A program made the translations under genes and the position numbers. The notes under the pieces were generated by a model. The model saw nothing but the letters and a program-made list of their open reading frames with translations, made no database searches and was not told where the DNA came from. Positions 8,151 to 16,635 of a DNA stretch of 64,000 nt are shown in pieces; the stretch's first letter is position 1, and each line of letters opens with the position of its first letter. The DNA is from Treponema sp. GTDB taxonomy: Bacteria; Spirochaetota; Spirochaetia; Treponematales; Treponemataceae. The stretch spans positions 1-64,000 of the forward strand of contig JAFUTH010000024.1 of assembly GCA_017484285.1 (NCBI GenBank). Direction: 5' to 3'.

Positions 8151-8644
8151 TATTCTTCGTCACTCGCTTCGCCCGGATCAAGAATTTTTTGCAGTTCCTT
8201 CGCGTTAAACAAGCGGCGCATGTCAAGCATGATGAGGTATTTATCGTCCTGCCGAATGACACCGTGGATATATTCGGTGCCGATTCCGCTAATCATCTGC
8301 GGCGGATCTTTAATGTCTGCCGTATCAATCGGAACAACGCGCGCAATACGATCGATAATAATACCGATGCGGTTGTTTTCGATGTTCAAGATAATAAATC
8401 CACCCTCAAACTCTTCATCGCCTTCAGCAACAGCGAGCTTTTGGATTTGGAAGCGTTTGTGCAGATTGATAACAGGAATAATCTCGCTACGAAGATTGAA
8501 AATTCCTTCGACGTAGAACGGAGCGTTAGGAATCGGACGAACTTTCGTTACTTTTACGATTTCTTTTACATCCATGATGTCCACGCCGTAGATTTCTCCA
8601 CCAAGCTGGAATGTAACTAACTGAATCTGAGTATTTTCTGCCAT
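8150..8644 (-). CDS. cheW: Chemotaxis adaptor CheW
   Basis: 164 aa, a single CheW domain spanning the protein, with typical stretches VTFQLGGEIYGVDIMDVKEI and GIFNLRSEIIPVINLHKRF. CheW links chemoreceptors to the CheA kinase at the cell pole. A strong GGAGG site precedes the ATG. A TATAAT box on the minus strand (8658-8663) sits close upstream but has no good -35. Confidence 0.93.
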   Translation of the reverse strand: MAENTQIQLVTFQLGGEIYGVDIMDVKEIVKVTKVRPIPNAPFYVEGIFNLRSEIIPVINLHKRFQIQKLAVAEGDEEFEGGFIILNIENNRIGIIIDRIARVVPIDTADIKDPPQMISGIGTEYIHGVIRQDDKYLIMLDMRRLFNAKELQKILDPGEASDEE

Positions 8645-8693
8645 ATATCCTCCGAAAATTATATCCTAAAACAAATTATTCGCCCAGAAGATT

Positions 8694-9983
8694 TTACTCT
8701 CCGAGCAGTTTCTTTGCTTCCAAGAATTCTGAAATGCCGACCGCGACTTTTTTTGCCTCGCGCATTGCAAGTACAACGGTTGCCGGCTTATGAACGACAT
8801 CTCCACCCGCGAACACGCCGCGCTTCGTCGTCATGCCGTACGGTTTTTGTTTTGTGATGACAAAACCGCCCTCATCGGCGTCGATGCCCTCGGTTGTGCT
8901 GATAATGCGCGCTGCCGGTCGAGAGCCGATTGCGATAAGAATTTTATTTGCAGGCAAGATAACCTCGCCGTTTGGCGTTTGGCATTTAAGACCAGTGACT
9001 ACGCCGTTTTCGCCGACATACTCAAGCGGAGCATGCTCCCATTTGAATTCAATGCCGTCAGAGAGTGCGCCGTCGTACTCAGCCTTTGCCGCGCGCATGA
9101 ATTCAACGGTTTTGCGGTATGCGACCGTGACTTTTTTTGCCTTCATGCGAATTGCCGTGCGGCACGCGTCCATTGCGACATTGCCCGCACCGATGACGAT
9201 GACTTCATCGCCCTCGTCGATAGGCACTTCTGATTTTTCGACATTGCCGTCCTGATAGAGGCGAACCATGCGCAAAAGATAGTTTGACTGAATGACGCCC
9301 TTGAGCTCTTTGCCCGGAATGTCCAAATCTTTTGAAAGCGCTGTTCCCGTTCCGATGAACACAGCGTCAAAGCCGTTCTTGAAGAGGTCATCAAGCGTAA
9401 GGTCAACGCCGACCATCGTGTTTGTGACGAACTGAACGCCCAAGTCGGCGATTTTTTTGGTTGTGTTGCGGACAACATCTTTTGGAAGACGGAATTCGGG
9501 GATTCCGTAAAGAAGGACACCGCCCGGCTCACTCTCGCCCTCATAGACGACGACTTCGTATCCTTTGCGAGCCAAGTCACCCGCGACCGTAAGACCAGCA
9601 GGCCCCGAACCGATAATAGCGACTTTGCCACCGATTTTTTCGATTTTCTTTTCGCGGTTGAGATTCAAATTGTTGTCGAAATCGGCAATAAATCGCTCAA
9701 TCATGCCGATTTTTATACCCTTGCCCGCTTTTGAAAGCACACAATGACCTTCACATTGATTCTCATGAGGACAAACACGACCACAAATGGCAGGAAGATT
9801 GCTTCGCTGAGCGATGATGCTTGCCGCCTCACCAAAGTTGCCCAACGAGACTGCATGATTGAATGCCGGAATGTCATTTTCGATTGGACAGCCCGTACGA
9901 CACATCGGCTTTGGGCAGTTCAAACAACGGCGCGCTTCCGCAATCGCTTCTTGGATGGTATATCCTTTAATCTCTTCTTCCAT
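8694..9983 (-). CDS. gltA: NADPH-dependent glutamate synthase small-subunit-like / NfnB-type oxidoreductase
   Basis: 429 aa. Two N-terminal cysteine clusters for iron-sulfur centres (CLNCPKPMCRTGC near 20-33 and CGRVCPHENQCEGHC near 67-81) precede an FAD-binding GSGPAGLTVAGDLA and a second dinucleotide fold (VIGAGNVAMDAC). This is the GltD/GltA architecture, shared with NfnB and other stand-alone oxidoreductases. No glutamate synthase large subunit and no NfnA partner lie nearby, so the true electron acceptor is uncertain. A GAGG site lies before the ATG. Confidence 0.8.
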   Translation of the reverse strand: MEEEIKGYTIQEAIAEARRCLNCPKPMCRTGCPIENDIPAFNHAVSLGNFGEAASIIAQRSNLPAICGRVCPHENQCEGHCVLSKAGKGIKIGMIERFIADFDNNLNLNREKKIEKIGGKVAIIGSGPAGLTVAGDLARKGYEVVVYEGESEPGGVLLYGIPEFRLPKDVVRNTTKKIADLGVQFVTNTMVGVDLTLDDLFKNGFDAVFIGTGTALSKDLDIPGKELKGVIQSNYLLRMVRLYQDGNVEKSEVPIDEGDEVIVIGAGNVAMDACRTAIRMKAKKVTVAYRKTVEFMRAAKAEYDGALSDGIEFKWEHAPLEYVGENGVVTGLKCQTPNGEVILPANKILIAIGSRPAARIISTTEGIDADEGGFVITKQKPYGMTTKRGVFAGGDVVHKPATVVLAMREAKKVAVGISEFLEAKKLLGE

Positions 9984-10025
9984 AATTTTTAGACCTCATT
10001 AAGAAAAAATATTACTAGTTTCTAC

Positions 10026-10054
10026 AGTATAACGAGAGATTTACGAAAATGCAA
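10026..10054 (-). promoter_or_regulatory. Promoter of the gltA-like gene
   Basis: Minus strand TTGCAT (10049-10054), 17 bp, TATACT (10026-10031). The leader to the ATG at 9983 is about 36 nt. Confidence 0.6.
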
Positions 10055-10099
10055 ATCAATTAAATCAAATCTTAAATTTTTCATAAAAATGGCATCTTC

Positions 10100-10885
10100 T
10101 TAGTCAACGATAAACAACGTGATGGGGAAAATACGGCGCACTCCCCACTTTTTTAACTCCCTGCTACACGCTTCAATCGTCGAGCCCGTTGTGAGCACAT
10201 CATCGACAAGTACGACTGCATCAGGAACATTCTTGGCAATACGAGCGAGCCGGCGTTGCTTTTTCAGCCGATATGACGATGCAATGCCTTCAATACGCTG
10301 CGCTCGGTCAAGTTTTTTCTGCTGCGCATGCGAAAGCCGCTCAAGGACACGGAGAATTTTCACGTTCCAACCATGCGCAAGGTAAAAGCACAGTTCATCT
10401 ATCTGATCCCAGCCGCGCTCAGCAATTTTTCCCGGTCGAGGCGGCACGGGTACAACGAACAATTTTCTGTCAAGCTTCTGTTCAAGCACACGCAGTTTTT
10501 GATAGAGAATTGCAGCGAAATACACTGAAAGATTCCGCTTATTCTCCATTTTCCAAGCGAAAAGCAAAGATTTTTTCCAAAGCTGATAGTCATGAAGTGC
10601 TGAAACCTGCCCTACATTTTGAAGCGCACTTGTTTGGCGACAATAGGTGCACAGTCCGATTTCACTGATAAGCGCTCGCCCGCAACGGATACAGGTACGA
10701 GAAACGCCAGTCCGCCACAAAATAGGCAGACATCGCTTACACAGCGGGATTCTGAGCGTATGTGCAGAGCACCGAAGACAGCGTTCGCCGCCAAACACAA
10801 GCGAAACGAGCGTTTGGATAGTGCTGAGCACAAAAAAGCGCACGGCAAAGAGCCGGTTGGTAAAATGTAATTTTGTATCTGTCAT
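10100..10885 (-). CDS. comF: ComF family phosphoribosyltransferase-like protein
   Basis: 261 aa. An N-terminal zinc-ribbon region with CxxC pairs (CLRC, CKRC, CIRC, CTYC) leads to a phosphoribosyltransferase fold whose PRPP loop reads VVLVDDVLTTGSTIEA near 225. ComF proteins are needed for DNA uptake in competent bacteria; the biochemical role is unsettled. dprA and ssb are also in this window, but no uptake channel or pilus genes. A weak -10 (TACAAC) lies 6 nt before the ATG. Confidence 0.85.
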   Translation of the reverse strand: MTDTKLHFTNRLFAVRFFVLSTIQTLVSLVFGGERCLRCSAHTLRIPLCKRCLPILWRTGVSRTCIRCGRALISEIGLCTYCRQTSALQNVGQVSALHDYQLWKKSLLFAWKMENKRNLSVYFAAILYQKLRVLEQKLDRKLFVVPVPPRPGKIAERGWDQIDELCFYLAHGWNVKILRVLERLSHAQQKKLDRAQRIEGIASSYRLKKQRRLARIAKNVPDAVVLVDDVLTTGSTIEACSRELKKWGVRRIFPITLFIVD

Positions 10886-10948
10886 GCCCTCGTTGTAGGG
10901 AAAATTGATACGGTTTTACCACGAAAAACGCAAAAATCGCTATTTTTT

Positions 10949-13612
10949 TTATCGTCCGCTTAAAGATTTTTTCCAGCGCGCAACTAAATCAAGTGCCTGA
11001 CGCGGAGTCATATCATCGGGGTCACAGCTTAGGATTTCATCCAGCACGAGCTCTTCATCGCTGAAAAGCCCCGGCATTGCGACTGATTTTTCAAGCATTT
11101 TTCCAGAAGGCGCGCTCTGTGCAGTCTCAATCAGCGGAGCCGTTGAAGCATCGGCAGATTTCTCACCGTGAAGACTGTTCAGAATTTCAGTGGCACGACG
11201 GATGACACTCTGTGGTACGCCTGCGAGAGAAGCAACGTGAATGCCATAGGAATTCTCACTCGCACCCTGCTTGATTTTTCTAAGGAACGTGATTTTATCG
11301 GCTTCTTCACGAACATCCATGCACAAAAGCTGCAACGACGGATGATTCAATCGCGTGAGCTCATGGTAATGGGTCGCAAAAAGCGTCTTGCATTTGAGCG
11401 CATTCAAAAGATATTCGGAAACAGCCCAGGCAATAGAAAGACCGTCTTCTGTTGACGTTCCGCGACCGACCTCATCCATGATGACAAGCGATTTTTCAGT
11501 CGCCGTACGCAAAATGTAGGCAGTCTCTGTCATCTCGACGAGGAATGTAGATTCGCCACGAGCAAGATTATCGCTCGCACCGACGCGGCAGAAAATGCGG
11601 TCAACGACACCGATATGCGCTTCTGCCGCCGGAACAAAAGAACCTGTCTGGGCAAGCAGGGTAATCAGCGCATTTTGCCGGAGATAGGTGGATTTTCCCG
11701 CCATGTTCGGACCGGTAATCAATGAGAAATGAGGGAGCGCACCGTCACGCTCCGCAGAGACACAAATATCATTCGGCACGAATTCACCGCTCGGAAGATG
11801 CAATTCCACGACCGGATGCCGCCCGCCTTTGACGATAAAATCCTTTGACGTGTCGACGAGCGGACGCACCCAATGATGCAAAATTGCCGCAGCAGCAAAC
11901 GCATTCGTGACATCAGCATATGCGATTTCTTTTGCGGTCTGCATGAGATAATTTGTATGCTCGGCGATTTTTGCGCGGATTTCGAGGAAAAGTGCCTTTT
12001 CGGTCTCGGTGATTTTTAGCTCAGCTTCGGCAATCTGCTTTTCGATTTCCTGCAAACGAACCGTCGTATAGCGGTCGGCATTGGTGAGCGAACGGCGGAG
12101 AATAAAATGAGACGGCACCTGCTCGGCTTTTCCGCGCGTAATTTCGATATAATAGCCCGAAAGATTGTTGCTCCGAATGCGTAAATTGACGATTCCCGTG
12201 GCATTTTTTTCTTCTTCGGCATAGTCTTCGAGGATTTTGTTGACGTTATCGTGGATTCGGCGGTATTCATCAAGTTCTTGTGACCAACCATCACGGATAA
12301 TTCTGCCCTCGCCCAACGCAGTCGCGGGGTCGTCAAGAATAGAGTCACGGATAAGCGCGGCAATCTGCTCTGAACACGTCTTGTCGGTCTTCGTAAAGCC
12401 AAACGAGTCGAGCTGAGTGCGCACGACATTCCACGCCTCAAGGCTCGCGCGAAGTGCCTGCAAATCTTTCGCATGAGCGCGCTCCATCGCAATTCTGCCC
12501 GCAAGACGCTCTATGTCGAGAATATCGGCGCACTGCTCATGCACATATTCATGGAGATTACGATTGCTCACAAAAAGCGCAACATGCTCCTGTCGCGCCG
12601 TGATTTCTGCGACATCAGTGAGCGGATACAAGAGCCAGTTCCGAAGCAGACGCTTTCCCATTGCCGTCTGCGTATGCGACACGCACTCCAAAAGAGAAAA
12701 CTGGCTCGTTCCGTCACGCAGATTCTGCACGATTTCGAGATTGCGGCGCGACGAATCGTCCATGATGACGAACTGGCTGTCACGATAGATTTTTATGCCC
12801 GTGACGTGCGGGGCATCGGTCGTCGCTGTTTTTTGCAGATAATCAAGCAGGAAACCGGCAGGTGCGACCTCGGGAGATTTTTCGTTTAGGGAAAATGACT
12901 GAAGGTTCGCCGTTTTGAACTGGGTGATGAGCCGTTTGTAAGAAAGTGTCTGGTCAAAATGCCAGTCAGGATAATACGAAAGCGCGATTCCCTTGTTTTG
13001 GGCAAGCACATTCTGAATCAGTTCGTTTTTCTCAAGACTCTGGGCTAGCAAAAGTTCGCGCGGATGGCAGCGGCCGAGTTCTTTTTCAAAATTCTCAGCC
13101 ATTTCTGTCTCGTACCAGCTCGTCGCAAAAAAATCAGACGTTGTGACATCGATGTAGGCGAAACCGCAGCGCCCTTTTTGCACGCAGAGGCAGGCAAGAA
13201 AATTGTTCGCTCCGCCGTCAAGATATTCACTCTCAACGGCTGTGCCCGGCGTAATCACTTCAATTACTTTTCGCTCAGTGAGATTCTTTCCGTTTGGCTC
13301 GGATACTTGCTCGCAGATTGCGATTCGTTTCCCACACCGCAAAAGCCGCGCGATATAAATCTTCGCCGCATGATAGGGAATGCCGCACATCGGCTGACTT
13401 CCACGATGCGTGAGCGTCAGATTGAGCAGCCGGGAGACTTCGATGGCATCGGCATCAAACATCTCATAAAAGTCACCGAGACGGAAAAAAAGCACGTCAT
13501 CACGATGCTGTTCCTTTATCGAAAGGTACTGCATCATCATCGGAGTAAGTTCAGTGCGTTCAGACCGTGTTTGAAGTGAGCCGGCGACGATTGAATCCTT
13601 TGAGCGTGCCAT
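10949..13612 (-). CDS. mutS: DNA mismatch repair protein MutS
   Basis: 888 aa from the ATG at 13612. The N-terminal mismatch-reading motif FYEMF (in RLGDFYEMF), the connector, the clamp and the C-terminal ATPase are all present: Walker A ITGPNMAGKSTYLRQ, then LVIMDEVGRGTSTEDG and FATHYHEL. An upstream in-frame ATG would overlap skp by about 70 bp; the chosen start is 1 bp after the skp stop. The skp-mutS adjacency matches Treponema pallidum. No mutL is nearby. Confidence 0.96.
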   Translation of the reverse strand: MARSKDSIVAGSLQTRSERTELTPMMMQYLSIKEQHRDDVLFFRLGDFYEMFDADAIEVSRLLNLTLTHRGSQPMCGIPYHAAKIYIARLLRCGKRIAICEQVSEPNGKNLTERKVIEVITPGTAVESEYLDGGANNFLACLCVQKGRCGFAYIDVTTSDFFATSWYETEMAENFEKELGRCHPRELLLAQSLEKNELIQNVLAQNKGIALSYYPDWHFDQTLSYKRLITQFKTANLQSFSLNEKSPEVAPAGFLLDYLQKTATTDAPHVTGIKIYRDSQFVIMDDSSRRNLEIVQNLRDGTSQFSLLECVSHTQTAMGKRLLRNWLLYPLTDVAEITARQEHVALFVSNRNLHEYVHEQCADILDIERLAGRIAMERAHAKDLQALRASLEAWNVVRTQLDSFGFTKTDKTCSEQIAALIRDSILDDPATALGEGRIIRDGWSQELDEYRRIHDNVNKILEDYAEEEKNATGIVNLRIRSNNLSGYYIEITRGKAEQVPSHFILRRSLTNADRYTTVRLQEIEKQIAEAELKITETEKALFLEIRAKIAEHTNYLMQTAKEIAYADVTNAFAAAAILHHWVRPLVDTSKDFIVKGGRHPVVELHLPSGEFVPNDICVSAERDGALPHFSLITGPNMAGKSTYLRQNALITLLAQTGSFVPAAEAHIGVVDRIFCRVGASDNLARGESTFLVEMTETAYILRTATEKSLVIMDEVGRGTSTEDGLSIAWAVSEYLLNALKCKTLFATHYHELTRLNHPSLQLLCMDVREEADKITFLRKIKQGASENSYGIHVASLAGVPQSVIRRATEILNSLHGEKSADASTAPLIETAQSAPSGKMLEKSVAMPGLFSDEELVLDEILSCDPDDMTPRQALDLVARWKKSLSGR

Positions 13613-13613
13613 G

Positions 13614-14135
13614 TTACAGACCAAGCTCGGAAATAACCTTATCGGTGACATCGACCGACGAGCTATACCAGAGAATCGCATTGTTCTGTTGCAGGCTTAG
13701 AATCATGCTAAATCCTTCGTTTTCGGCAACACGCTCGAGAACGGAGTACAGTTTTTTGTAGAATGAATCGGAATTCTGCAAGTTGCGTTTCATCGACTCA
13801 AGTTCGACGTTTTTAGCGTTCGTGTATTCGGTGAGCGCGTCGGTTTTTTTGATGATGTCGCTGTCGAGTTTGAGCGCCTTGCTCTCATCACCAGCAGAAA
13901 GGCTCTCAGTTTTTTGCTGTTTTAAGGTTTGGATTTCCTCAGTGCGCTTCGTAATCTCCCGCTGGAACTCCGCTTTTTTTGACTCGTAATTGCGCACGGG
14001 GGCTGAATTGCGGAAATATGCCTGATAGACCTTTGCCGTATCAACAACGCCGAATCGCGTAATCTGCTGGGCAAACACGCCGCTCGTCACGACAAAAGAA
14101 AAAAGCGCAAGAATCGAAATTTTTTTTACGTTCAT
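13614..14135 (-). CDS. skp: Periplasmic chaperone Skp/OmpH
   Basis: 173 aa with a signal peptide (about 1-22) and a long charged helical hairpin (EFQREITKRTEEIQTLKQQ onward) typical of Skp. It holds unfolded outer-membrane proteins on their way to BamA, which is encoded directly upstream. An AGGGG site precedes the ATG; the gap to bamA is 8 bp. Confidence 0.9.
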   Translation of the reverse strand: MNVKKISILALFSFVVTSGVFAQQITRFGVVDTAKVYQAYFRNSAPVRNYESKKAEFQREITKRTEEIQTLKQQKTESLSAGDESKALKLDSDIIKKTDALTEYTNAKNVELESMKRNLQNSDSFYKKLYSVLERVAENEGFSMILSLQQNNAILWYSSSVDVTDKVISELGL

Positions 14136-14143
14136 AGATACCC

Positions 14144-16606
14144 CTATTTATTCGTGATATTGAATGAAAGCACGAATTTCCAGTTTTTGTTCCATTGGAC
14201 ATTGTTATCCTCATCAAGCCGGAACGTGTTCGCAAACAAAAGCCTGAGCGGGAACTGCGGAATCGTAAAACGGATGCCCGGTCCCGTACTGAAATAGAAA
14301 TCAGTGAGCGAAAGCCCGTTGAACAAATCCTCCGGCTCTTCTTGGATGACCGCCGCATCACCAAAGATGTCGAGCGCGAGAACACCCGGCACAATCGGCA
14401 TACGAAGCTCGATAATATTGCTCCACAAAGCCTTTCCGCGGTGCGTGTTGTAAATCGTCGTCCAGCCGCGCCCGTTGAACATACCGTCGATGTACAATCG
14501 GCTCGAGTCACCGATGCCTGTGCCCGGCTTGGGGAACTGCAAGGAAAGTCCTGAATACGCCATAAAGACAAGTTTGAAATCCCACGTTTCCGTAACTGGC
14601 AGCCGGAACAGCGTGAAGTATTTTTCAAGCTTTGTGTCGGTGCGCAAGAAGAATTCAGTCTCGATGGGGGTAAGACCGTACCAGGTAAATCGCTGGCTCG
14701 CAAACCAGCCCGTAGAAGGATCGTAGTTGATGTCGCGGTCGTCGATAGAAACAGCAGTCCAGATAGAATTCTGCCAGCCCCAGCGGTTCGCATATTCGGT
14801 GACGGAATGATCGACAGGCGTCCAAATGTCTTCGTCGTACATGTTGTTTTTCAAACTGCCCGTGATACCGCCCGTCCAAGAAATAATCGCAAAGTCAGGT
14901 GTCCAGCGGCGTCCGAGAGAGAATCCCGACGTCCACTTCCACTGCTCATAATTCATGTAGTATGAGTCGTCATCGACAAGACCCGTGCTTGAGTCAAGTT
15001 TATTGCGGAGCGCGGTGAGACTTGAATGCGTGAGTTCCGTGCTGATTGAAGAGCTTATCGGCAAATTCTTGAACCAGTTTGTGCCGTAGCTCATGCCGAC
15101 CGACTGCGTATCGGTTGAAATCGTTGAACTTGCGCTCAATGAACGCCCCGAACCGCGCACATTTGAGTCCTGCCATTTGACAAAGAGCGCGAACGGCAAA
15201 TCGTCAGGGTCAGAAACGCCGCTGAACGTAACGCCGAATTCGATTGATGTGGTTGACTGCTCCTCGACGGAGACAATCAAATCGACGAGGTTTTCTTCTG
15301 AGCCAGGAACGATGTCGGGAACGACCGCGCTGAAATACTGCAAGTTGTACAAATTGCGCAAGCCCGTCGTGACCTTCGCCTTTGAGAAAATATCCCCGGC
15401 TTCGATAGGAATTTCGCGCTTAATGACGTGTTCTTTTGTCTTTGTGTTTCCTTTGATGACAACGTTTTCAACGTGGCTGCGAACGTTCTCAACAATCATG
15501 AACTGATACGCAATCGTCTTTTTTTCGACATCCTGCTGCGGAACGGGCTGGAAGCGGTTTGAAGTGTAGCCGTTCTCGTAGTACAAATCGGCGACCGCCA
15601 TCATGCCTTCGTTGAATTTCGTCTGATTGAAAATCGCGCCCTTCTTGAGCTTTACGCGTGCAGCCAATTCCTCATCAGTAAAGATTCGGTTTCCGACAAA
15701 GGTGACGCCCTCGTAGGTGTACTGAGAGCCTTCCTGAATGACAAAGGTTATCGTCAGCTCATTGCGGTTCTTTTTTTCGTTGAATTCTGTGCTCTGCGTA
15801 ATATCAATGACATCTGCCTCGATGTAGCCGTCATTCGCGTAATAGGTGAGAATCGTCTGCCGATCAGCCTCAAGCATTGACTCCTGAAACGCACCCTTGC
15901 TGATGATACCGACCTCTTTTAGCGAGAGCTTTTTTTTGAGCGTCTTTGCGGAAACGACCTTGTTGCCGTTAAAGTTGATATGCGCGATAACCGTTGAGCG
16001 CCCCTCATCGATTTTGAACGTGATTTCAATGCCCTTCGCCGTTTCTTTTGTTGACGACGTGACCTTTACGTTCGTGAAGCCTTTTTCAAGGTAGTGGTCA
16101 CGGATTGCGCGCTCATCGACGGAGACCTTTGCCGGCACATAGATGTCTTTTTCTTTTGAGGAAATCGTGTCTTTAATCTCGGTGGTGCGAATCTGCTTGT
16201 TGCCCGAAATGAAAATGCGGGAAACGGCAGGCTTTTCTTTGACCGTGAACGTGATGATGACCGTATTTCGCTTCATGTCGCCCGGAACTGCCTCCGGAGA
16301 AATATCGTCAAAAAGATCAATCGCATAAATGCGGTCAATCATGTCGGCAAAAAGATCATCGTCGAATTTTTTGCCATAGAAACCGGAGACAATACCCTCG
16401 ACCTCTTTGCTCGATACGCTTTTTAGCCCTTTGAAATTGACCGATTTGATAACCTTTCCGTAATACCACGTGCTGTCGTCGGCCTCTGATTCTTCGGAAA
16501 CAGCTTCAGGTGCTGACTCTGATGATTCCTGAGCAAAGGAACGGACGGGCACAGACGCAAACAGCGCAAAAGCAAACAGTGCAACAAAACGGCGACGGAT
16601 AGACAT
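14144..16606 (-). CDS. bamA: Outer-membrane protein assembly factor BamA
   Basis: 820 aa. A signal peptide and a short acidic linker are followed by five POTRA-like repeats (about 48-425), then a 16-strand-type barrel (about 430-820). The first POTRA starts near VIKSVNFKGLKSVSSKEV. The protein inserts beta-barrel proteins into the outer membrane and is the counterpart of Tp92 in Treponema pallidum. The C-terminus ends FNITNK, without the terminal aromatic residue usual in proteobacterial barrels. It sits between tamB and skp with 8-29 bp gaps and an AAGGGGA site. Confidence 0.95.
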   Translation of the reverse strand: MSIRRRFVALFAFALFASVPVRSFAQESSESAPEAVSEESEADDSTWYYGKVIKSVNFKGLKSVSSKEVEGIVSGFYGKKFDDDLFADMIDRIYAIDLFDDISPEAVPGDMKRNTVIITFTVKEKPAVSRIFISGNKQIRTTEIKDTISSKEKDIYVPAKVSVDERAIRDHYLEKGFTNVKVTSSTKETAKGIEITFKIDEGRSTVIAHINFNGNKVVSAKTLKKKLSLKEVGIISKGAFQESMLEADRQTILTYYANDGYIEADVIDITQSTEFNEKKNRNELTITFVIQEGSQYTYEGVTFVGNRIFTDEELAARVKLKKGAIFNQTKFNEGMMAVADLYYENGYTSNRFQPVPQQDVEKKTIAYQFMIVENVRSHVENVVIKGNTKTKEHVIKREIPIEAGDIFSKAKVTTGLRNLYNLQYFSAVVPDIVPGSEENLVDLIVSVEEQSTTSIEFGVTFSGVSDPDDLPFALFVKWQDSNVRGSGRSLSASSTISTDTQSVGMSYGTNWFKNLPISSSISTELTHSSLTALRNKLDSSTGLVDDDSYYMNYEQWKWTSGFSLGRRWTPDFAIISWTGGITGSLKNNMYDEDIWTPVDHSVTEYANRWGWQNSIWTAVSIDDRDINYDPSTGWFASQRFTWYGLTPIETEFFLRTDTKLEKYFTLFRLPVTETWDFKLVFMAYSGLSLQFPKPGTGIGDSSRLYIDGMFNGRGWTTIYNTHRGKALWSNIIELRMPIVPGVLALDIFGDAAVIQEEPEDLFNGLSLTDFYFSTGPGIRFTIPQFPLRLLFANTFRLDEDNNVQWNKNWKFVLSFNITNK

Positions 16607-16635
16607 AAAATCCCCTTTTTTTTATCTATTCAGTT

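Noticed and set aside
8138..8620. A 160-codon open frame opposite cheW
   Set aside because: cheW fills the other strand with a recognisable domain; this is a shadow frame.
11290..11310. A GCCGATAA octamer on the minus strand in mutS
   Set aside because: It is inside the coding region, far from any start codon and without a TAAA at the right distance.
13045..13579. Several frames of 60-171 codons inside mutS on both strands
   Set aside because: mutS is complete and collinear across the region, so these are shadows.
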